A stretch of 64,000 bases of DNA from Agarivorans sp. Alg241-V36 (GTDB lineage Bacteria; Pseudomonadota; Gammaproteobacteria; Enterobacterales; Celerinatantimonadaceae), in assembly GCF_900537085.1 (NCBI RefSeq), contig NZ_UNRE01000004.1, positions 186,001-250,000 of the forward strand. Direction: 5' to 3'. Made by a program: the position numbers and the translations under genes. The notes beneath the pieces were generated by a model. It was given only the letters and a program-made list of their open reading frames with translations, was not told the DNA's origin and did not search any database. Of this stretch, positions 55,708-64,000 are shown piece after piece (position 1 is the first letter of the stretch; every line of letters begins with the position of its first letter).

Positions 55708-57999
55708 CTAAGCGTCATCTGTCGTTGGCTCATCGTTTTCTAGGGCTGTGGCCTCAATCTCAATGCCATCAACACGTTGCAATCCACGCGGCAGTTTATT
55801 ACCACGACGACCTCGTTCGCCCCGATAATGATCTAAATCGCTTGGCTTAAGGGTAAGTTTACGTTTACCGGCAAATAAAGTGACTGACGCATCGGCAGGC
55901 ACCACTTGCAGCAAGGTGACATATTCTTCGCGATTTTTAACCCGCGCCGTTGGAATGCTTATTAGTTTATTACCTTTACCTTTTGCCAGTGCAGGCAGGC
56001 TGGTAAGTGGGAAGACTAACATTCGCCCTTCGTTGGAAATGGCTAGGCAGCTATCTGTGTCATAACTACTTACTTCAATAGGCGCTAGTACCTTGCTGCC
56101 TGCTGGCAGATTGAGGTAGGCCTTACCATTTTTATTCTTGCTAAGCATATCGGCGTATTTGCCAATAAAGCCATAGCCTGCATCAGAGGCAATTAAATAA
56201 CGCTGCTCGTCATCCGCCATCACCACATGGCTAAACATTTCACCAGGTGCTGGGTTAAAGCGCCCAGTAAGAGGTTCACCTTGGCTACGCGCAGACGGTA
56301 AAGTGTGTGAATCCAAAGCATAACTTCGCCCTGCGGTATCAAAGAATACGGCTTGCTGATTACTCCGTCCGCTAGCGCTGCCAAGGAAACTATCGCCCGC
56401 TTTATAACTTAAGCCCTGCGCATCTACTTCGTGGCCTTTGGCGGCTCTTGCCCAACCTTTATCCGACAAGACCACGGTAATGGCTTCGTTAGGCATGAGT
56501 TCTTTTTCGCTTAAGGCTTTTGCTTCTGAACGCTCCACCAGTGGTGAACGACGCTCATCGCCATAGGTTTCGGCGTCGGCAATTAGCTCTTTCTTAAGCA
56601 ATGTGCTCATACGGCGTTCGCTGCCTAACAGCTTCTCAAGCTTATCGCGCTCTTCGGCAAGTTCAGCTTGTTCACCGCGAATTTTGATTTCTTCTAACTT
56701 AGCCAGCTGACGAAGTTTAATCTCTAAAATAGATTCAGCTTGCTTATTCGACAGACCAAAACGTTCCATAAGGGCTGCTTTAGGCTCATCTTCAGTTCGA
56801 ATAATTTCGATCACTTCATCAATGTTTAAGAAGGCAATTAACAAGCCTTCTAAAATATGTAAGCGCGCCAGCACCTTGTCTAAGCGGTATTGTAAACGGC
56901 GACGCACCACATCTCGGCGGTAACGTAGCCACTCACTTAATATTTGTACTAAACCTTTCACTTGTGGGCGGTTATCTAAACCCAGCATGTTGAGGTTAAC
57001 TCGGTAATTACGTTCCAGATCGGTAGAAGCAAACAGGTGATTCATCAGCTGATCGACATCTACTCTATTTGAGCGAGGGACAACAACGATACGAGTGGGG
57101 TTTTCGTGGTCTGACTCGTCACGTAAATCCACCACCATCGGCAGCTTTTTAGCCTGCATTTGCGCGGCGACTTGCTCCAAAACTTTGGCACCAGAGACTT
57201 GGTGCGGCAATGCGGTAATCACCACTTCACCATCTTCGGTATGAAACACCGCACGCATCTTCACTGAACCACGGCCGGTTTCGTAGATTTTACGAATATC
57301 TTTGGCCGGGGTAATTATCTCTGCTTCGGTGGGGTAATCGGGCGCTTGAACATGCTCCAGTAAATCTTCCAATTGCGCTTTGGGGTTATCGAGTAAGTGC
57401 ACACAGGCGTTAGCCACTTCTTTGACGTTGTGTGGCGGAATATCGGTAGCCATGCCCACTGCAATGCCGGTAACACCATTTAGCAAAATGTGTGGCAAGC
57501 GCGCTGGCAAGGTTTTTGGCTCATTCATGGTGCCATCAAAGTTAGGGATCCAATCACAGGTTCCCTGACCGAGTTCGCTCAACAGTACTTCTGAGAACTT
57601 AGACAGCTTGGCTTCGGTATAACGCATGGCCGCGAAGGATTTAGGATCATCGGGTGCCCCCCAGTTACCTTGTCCGTCCACCAAGGGATGGCGATAAGAA
57701 AAAGGCTGAGCCATTAATACCATGGCTTCGTAACAGGCCGAGTCACCATGTGGGTGATACTTACCCAGTACATCACCTACGGTACGTGCCGACTTTTTGT
57801 ACTTAGCGTTAGCCGATAAACCGAGCTCCGACATGGCGTAAATAATGCGTCGTTGCACCGGCTTTAAGCCGTCGCCAATATGCGGTAAAGCGCGATCCAT
57901 GATGACGTACATGGAATAGTTTAAATACGCCTGCTCAGTGAAGTTACTCATTGATAGGCGTTCTACGCCCTCTAAACTGAGTTCATTGGCATCACTCAT
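55708..57999 (-). CDS. parC: DNA topoisomerase IV subunit A
   Basis: A 763-aa type IIA topoisomerase subunit. The catalytic tyrosine is in [12 protein letters not shown] near residue 120; the preceding [24 protein letters not shown] region is the quinolone-determining region with serine and glutamate/asparagine-type residues unchanged to my eye. The C-terminal beta-pinwheel (about 500-740) is present. It decatenates replicated chromosomes with ParE. It is separated from parE by the GGDEF-EAL gene. Confidence 0.96.
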   Translation of the reverse strand: MSDANELSLEGVERLSMSNFTEQAYLNYSMYVIMDRALPHIGDGLKPVQRRIIYAMSELGLSANAKYKKSARTVGDVLGKYHPHGDSACYEAMVLMAQPFSYRHPLVDGQGNWGAPDDPKSFAAMRYTEAKLSKFSEVLLSELGQGTCDWIPNFDGTMNEPKTLPARLPHILLNGVTGIAVGMATDIPPHNVKEVANACVHLLDNPKAQLEDLLEHVQAPDYPTEAEIITPAKDIRKIYETGRGSVKMRAVFHTEDGEVVITALPHQVSGAKVLEQVAAQMQAKKLPMVVDLRDESDHENPTRIVVVPRSNRVDVDQLMNHLFASTDLERNYRVNLNMLGLDNRPQVKGLVQILSEWLRYRRDVVRRRLQYRLDKVLARLHILEGLLIAFLNIDEVIEIIRTEDEPKAALMERFGLSNKQAESILEIKLRQLAKLEEIKIRGEQAELAEERDKLEKLLGSERRMSTLLKKELIADAETYGDERRSPLVERSEAKALSEKELMPNEAITVVLSDKGWARAAKGHEVDAQGLSYKAGDSFLGSASGRSNQQAVFFDTAGRSYALDSHTLPSARSQGEPLTGRFNPAPGEMFSHVVMADDEQRYLIASDAGYGFIGKYADMLSKNKNGKAYLNLPAGSKVLAPIEVSSYDTDSCLAISNEGRMLVFPLTSLPALAKGKGNKLISIPTARVKNREEYVTLLQVVPADASVTLFAGKRKLTLKPSDLDHYRGERGRRGNKLPRGLQRVDGIEIEATALENDEPTTDDA

Positions 58000-58013
58000 G
58001 CTCTAATAACCTT

Positions 58014-60416
58014 TTATGTTCCTTGCAAAGCTAGCACTGCTGAGGCTTTGTCAAATTGCCAGAAATAGCGTGCGCTAGCTGGTTTACCGATGTAATAGCC
58101 TTGCGAGTAATCCACTCCCAAGTTGATAAGTTCGTTGTTTAATGCTTCCGACTCTACAAACTCAGCCACGGTTTTGTGGCCAAGTTGATTAGCAATATCA
58201 ACCAAGGCTTGAATAAAGACCTTATCTTCATTTTGATTTAGAATTTCGCGAACAAAAGAGCCGTCGATTTTTAGATAATCAAAAGGCAGATGTTTCAAAG
58301 AATGGAAAGATGAGTAGCCCACACCAAAGTCATCCAGCGCAATGGCGCAACCTAAAGCTTTAAGACGGCGAATATGTTCTTCCGCTTGCTTCATATTTGG
58401 CAGCGCGGCGGTTTCAGTAATTTCAAAGATAATCATATCGCCGGCAATATTGCGGCTAACAAACTCTCGGGCAATGCGCGCAATCACTTTTTCACTACAG
58501 AAAGAGCGTGCCGACAAGTTAATTGCTAGTTTGTCAGTAAAGCCGTTACGCAGGTTAGTTTCCATTTGCTGTAGGGCTTGCTGCACTACCCACAAATCAA
58601 TTTTATCAATTTGGCCGTTTTTCTCTGCTGCCAAAATGAGCTGGTAGGGCGAATGTAATTGCTCTTTTTCATCACGTACGCGCAATAGCACTTCGTAATG
58701 TTCAACCTTGTTGAGCTTGTTATTCATGATCGGCTGATAGTGCAGCTCTAGCCGATCACGCTCAATGGCGTTTTGCGCTAAGTCTAACCAGTAGTGCTTT
58801 TTAGCAAGCTCTGAGTCACTATTTTCCGCTTGGAAGGTAACTACACAGTTTTTACCCAGCTCTTTGGCTTGGTTATTACAAATATCCGCCTTGGCCATGA
58901 GATCTTCAAAACCATTACCATGTTCAGGGAAGGCAACAATGCCCACACAGGCGGAGGCAGTATGAATAATGTTATGCCCTGGCACACTTACCTGCGCCAA
59001 CATGCTGATGATTCGCTGAGCAACTACTTCGGAGTAAGCAAGGCTAGTACCTTCCAAATAAATGGCAAACTCATCACCGCTAATTCGCGCTAATAAGGTA
59101 TCGTTTGGCAGCAAGCGTTCTAGGCTAGAGGAGACTTGGCGCAACATTTCATCGCCTGCACCGTGGCCACTAATATCGTTTACGTATTTGAAGTTATCCA
59201 GATCCACCATCAGCAAGCAACCGTAGCGTTTTTCTTTCACCATTTGAGTGATCACGCGCTCAAACTTACGGCGGTTAGGTAGATCGGTTAAGTTATCGTA
59301 GTTGGCAACCCACTCTAGTTCTTCGGCGCGGCTTTTAAGCTGCTGCTCTAAAGCTTCTAGCTGATAAGAAAGGCGAATTAAAGTGTGGTTAAGCTCGTCA
59401 GACTCATCTTGCAAAAAGCGTTTGCCATTGCTCTCTAGGTTACGACGAAACAGGTTATGCGACGAGCGGGCTAATAGCGGCAAATTATCAATGGTTCGGC
59501 GGATCCGCCTAAGCGATGGGCTAAGCGCGAATATAATAATCGCGCCGGCAAAAACCAGCGCACCAATACCAAATAGCAAGTTATTGTAATCGGCACGCTT
59601 TAACTGATTAAGCTGAGTATTGATGTCGTTGACGATGGCGTAATAAACAGGTTTTTGCTGACTAGTATTATTTACCTTAAAAGCATGTAACTCGGTAAGC
59701 CCCATTTCGGTATTAAACTGCTCTACCCCGTTAACAATATCTTCGGCATTTAAGCCTACCAATAGGTCTTGCACCATTTCACGAAACGCTGACTCAGCAT
59801 ACAGTAGCTCAACGCTATTATCGTCGTTCAGCTCAACCAAAAAGTGGTGGCTACCTTGGCTGGCAGGGAACAGCTCCAGCAAACGCAAAGAATCAATACT
59901 GTAGAAAACTCGATAACTTCCCTGCTCTTCCATTTTCTCCAAGTCAGTAGCGATAATAATGCGACAGCTTAAGGGACAATCGAGAATCCATTTAGCATCA
60001 ACATCCTCGGGATCTTTTAGCATCCACTCTAAGGCTTTTTCGCTATGCGCTATATAGCCAAACTCGTATTTTAAACCTTCTAGAGGATCTACCACCGCAA
60101 TGCTACGCACCGGCAGTTCAGTATTAGCTCGTAGGTCTTGCCAGAAGGAATCAAATATTGCAGGTAGGTTTTCTTGTTGATAAGCATCAAAACGATAAGA
60201 CTGACTGGAGGTTACACCCTGTAGGCGCGAAAACACATCACGATAGTATTTTTGCAGCTGGTATTGCTGGTTGTCGATAACTTGCGCGCGACCAAGCAAA
60301 AAGAAGCTCTTTAAGTTGTCATGGTTAAAGCTGATTAAGCCCACCAAGGTCACTAACAAAACACCGCATAACAGCAGCAATGCTTTACTGGCTAAACCTA
60401 ATCGCAAATCGCGCAT
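58014..60416 (-). CDS. GGDEF-EAL protein between parE and parC
   Basis: About 800 aa. A membrane helix at residues 12-30, a periplasmic sensor domain of about 240 residues, a second helix near 280-300, then a cytoplasmic coiled-coil, GGDEF (about 390-550) and EAL (about 560-795). The GGDEF motif is SGDEF with no RxxD inhibitory site. In the EAL domain the signature is EVLLR, and the metal-binding DDFGVGYSSF is intact, so phosphodiesterase activity is likely and cyclase activity possible. ATG 60416 is chosen because it lies just 15 bp after parE; the longer frame overlaps parE. The ligand is unknown. Confidence 0.92.
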   Translation of the reverse strand: MRDLRLGLASKALLLLCGVLLVTLVGLISFNHDNLKSFFLLGRAQVIDNQQYQLQKYYRDVFSRLQGVTSSQSYRFDAYQQENLPAIFDSFWQDLRANTELPVRSIAVVDPLEGLKYEFGYIAHSEKALEWMLKDPEDVDAKWILDCPLSCRIIIATDLEKMEEQGSYRVFYSIDSLRLLELFPASQGSHHFLVELNDDNSVELLYAESAFREMVQDLLVGLNAEDIVNGVEQFNTEMGLTELHAFKVNNTSQQKPVYYAIVNDINTQLNQLKRADYNNLLFGIGALVFAGAIIIFALSPSLRRIRRTIDNLPLLARSSHNLFRRNLESNGKRFLQDESDELNHTLIRLSYQLEALEQQLKSRAEELEWVANYDNLTDLPNRRKFERVITQMVKEKRYGCLLMVDLDNFKYVNDISGHGAGDEMLRQVSSSLERLLPNDTLLARISGDEFAIYLEGTSLAYSEVVAQRIISMLAQVSVPGHNIIHTASACVGIVAFPEHGNGFEDLMAKADICNNQAKELGKNCVVTFQAENSDSELAKKHYWLDLAQNAIERDRLELHYQPIMNNKLNKVEHYEVLLRVRDEKEQLHSPYQLILAAEKNGQIDKIDLWVVQQALQQMETNLRNGFTDKLAINLSARSFCSEKVIARIAREFVSRNIAGDMIIFEITETAALPNMKQAEEHIRRLKALGCAIALDDFGVGYSSFHSLKHLPFDYLKIDGSFVREILNQNEDKVFIQALVDIANQLGHKTVAEFVESEALNNELINLGVDYSQGYYIGKPASARYFWQFDKASAVLALQGT

Positions 60417-60430
60417 GCTCAATTTGTTCC

Positions 60431-62919
<2,489 letters not shown>

Positions 62920-63744
62920 TCAATAACCTTTCGATTTAGGGTCGGGAAGAAAACTGCGCTCAGATAAACGCCGCAAGCGAGTGGCAATGCGTCCTTCAGC
63001 AGTTAATTGCAAGTAACGCCAACCAGGCTGCTGGTGATCTAAGGCAAAATTGGCCGATAAGGGTAAAAACTGAATACAGGTACTTGGGGTGGCAATAAAC
63101 GCAATGCCATCAAACTGAAATTCATAGTTTTGATGGACATGGCCAAATATGACTCCGCGAACATTTGGATAATCAGCAATCACCGCAAAAAACTCATCAG
63201 CATTTTTAAGGTTATGTTGATCTAGCCATTTACTGCCCACGGGAATAGCTTGATGGTGCATAGCAATTAGCACATGTTTATCGGGATACTCGGCCAAAGC
63301 TTCAGCTAAGTTGTCTAACTGCCGTTGACTCATCACTCCATGAGGCTCACCTTCTAACTGGGTATCCAACATAATGATTTGCCAGTGCTCGCTCACCAAT
63401 TGCTTTGCCGCTAACACCCCATGCTGCTCAAGTGTCAGCATGTTTTCTTGCATGTCATGGTTACCCGGCAACCAAACGCAAGGGCGATCTAAGTCAGCAA
63501 TTCGCTCAGCAAAACGTTGATAAGAGCGCTTGGTGTGATCTTGAGATAAATCACCCGTAGCGAGAATGTACTCGAAAGGAATGTTGTCACTTTGGATATT
63601 TTCGATGACTGCAGTGAAACTGTCATTGGTATTAACCCCCAATAAGCCGGTTTGCTCATCGGCAAACAAGTGGGTATCGGTGACCTGCAATAAGTGCACA
63701 CTTCCGTCTGGTGCTGTGTTTATGTTTAATTTAGTAAATGCCAC
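62920..63744 (-). CDS. cpdA: 3',5'-cAMP phosphodiesterase
   Basis: A 274-aa metallophosphoesterase with the class motifs QVTDTHLF, GDLSQDH, GNHDM, MHHQ and GHVHQNYE. It lowers cAMP, and so can modulate CRP-dependent carbon control. Start is GTG at 63744, with weak upstream AAGAAAA. A yqiB-type gene precedes it and yqiA follows directly. Confidence 0.94.
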   Translation of the reverse strand: MAFTKLNINTAPDGSVHLLQVTDTHLFADEQTGLLGVNTNDSFTAVIENIQSDNIPFEYILATGDLSQDHTKRSYQRFAERIADLDRPCVWLPGNHDMQENMLTLEQHGVLAAKQLVSEHWQIIMLDTQLEGEPHGVMSQRQLDNLAEALAEYPDKHVLIAMHHQAIPVGSKWLDQHNLKNADEFFAVIADYPNVRGVIFGHVHQNYEFQFDGIAFIATPSTCIQFLPLSANFALDHQQPGWRYLQLTAEGRIATRLRRLSERSFLPDPKSKGY

Positions 63745-63764
63745 AATGTTTTCTTGTAGTTTGC

Positions 63765-64000
63765 TTAAGCAAACTCAACTTTAATCCGCTGTTTTAAACA
63801 AAATACCAACCAGTCATTAAGAAACTGATTTGTTTGATGCTTTTCATCTTGGTGATGCATCTTTTTATTCGGGTAATCATACCTTGGTTTTAGCTTATAA
63901 ATCTGCTGACTAGCACACACTTCCGCCAACCGTGCATCGTGATACAAGCGCACCAACAGCTGAGGCTGTAGGTAATTATAGGCTTGGGCACTGGCTTGCC
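63765..64000 (-). CDS. yqiB: DUF1249 (YqiB-like) protein, partial
   Basis: The frame is open from the window edge (codons from 63998) to the stop codon at 63765. The visible C-terminal part reads [24 protein letters not shown] and [17 protein letters not shown] with a conserved-looking [11 protein letters not shown] end. This is the YqiB family, regularly found before cpdA. The N-terminus is outside the window. Confidence 0.85.
   Translation of the reverse strand, partial: QASAQAYNYLQPQLLVRLYHDARLAEVCASQQIYKLKPRYDYPNKKMHHQDEKHQTNQFLNDWLVFCLKQRIKVEFA

Overview
The window is an ordinary chromosomal stretch from a marine gammaproteobacterium. The core-gene neighbourhoods (cpdA-yqiA-parE-parC-plsC, lptF/lptG opposite pepA-holC-valS) are typical of Alteromonadales and Vibrionales. 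The polysaccharide genes, the GlyGly-CTERM tail and the repeat family fit an Agarivorans-like organism, but that placement is inference, since no marker gene was compared.

Layout. (1) 1-6.7 kb: a partial N-carbamoyl-amino-acid/beta-ureidopropionase-type hydrolase diverges from a dihydropyrimidinase and a four-gene NMT1/THI5-type ABC importer; this looks like a reductive pyrimidine or hydantoin catabolic unit. (2) 6.7-10.6 kb: a MITE-like repeat, two small envelope proteins, a tRNA-Leu relic with its terminator, and a chemoreceptor. (3) 10.9-41.6 kb: a large beta-1,3-glucan (laminarin-type) utilisation region. It holds a LamB-type porin, a MalM-type lipoprotein, a diguanylate cyclase followed by a periplasmic binding protein, two lipoproteins built only from carbohydrate-binding-like modules, three GH16 enzymes, one GH17, an oligopeptide-type ABC transporter, a very large cytosolic phosphorylase, a cupin, a LacI-family regulator and a cytosolic GH30. 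(4) 41.7-50 kb: tRNA-Leu(CAA), an RDD protein, lptG/lptF, pepA, holC and valS. (5) 50-54.4 kb: a large unrecognised lipoprotein, a DUF445 protein and a periplasmic binding protein. (6) 54.4-64 kb: rraB, plsC, parC, a GGDEF-EAL protein, parE, yqiA, cpdA and a partial DUF1249 gene.

The beta-glucan region is tied together by a repeated palindrome, GAAAGCGCTTAC or GAAAGCGCTTTC. I find 13 copies between 12.3 and 41.6 kb, all in intergenic DNA next to genes of this region. They are the expected binding sites of the LacI-family protein at 34.2-35.2 kb. At several promoters the sites come in pairs 150-210 bp apart. The pathway I infer is: surface-anchored GH16/GH17 enzymes and binding lipoproteins cut and hold the glucan; the LamB/MalM pair takes oligosaccharides across the outer membrane; the oligopeptide-type ABC system imports them; the phosphorylase and GH30 break them down in the cytosol. 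The diguanylate cyclase pair beside malM may link glucan availability to c-di-GMP.

No CRISPR array, prophage, insertion-sequence transposase or rRNA was seen.
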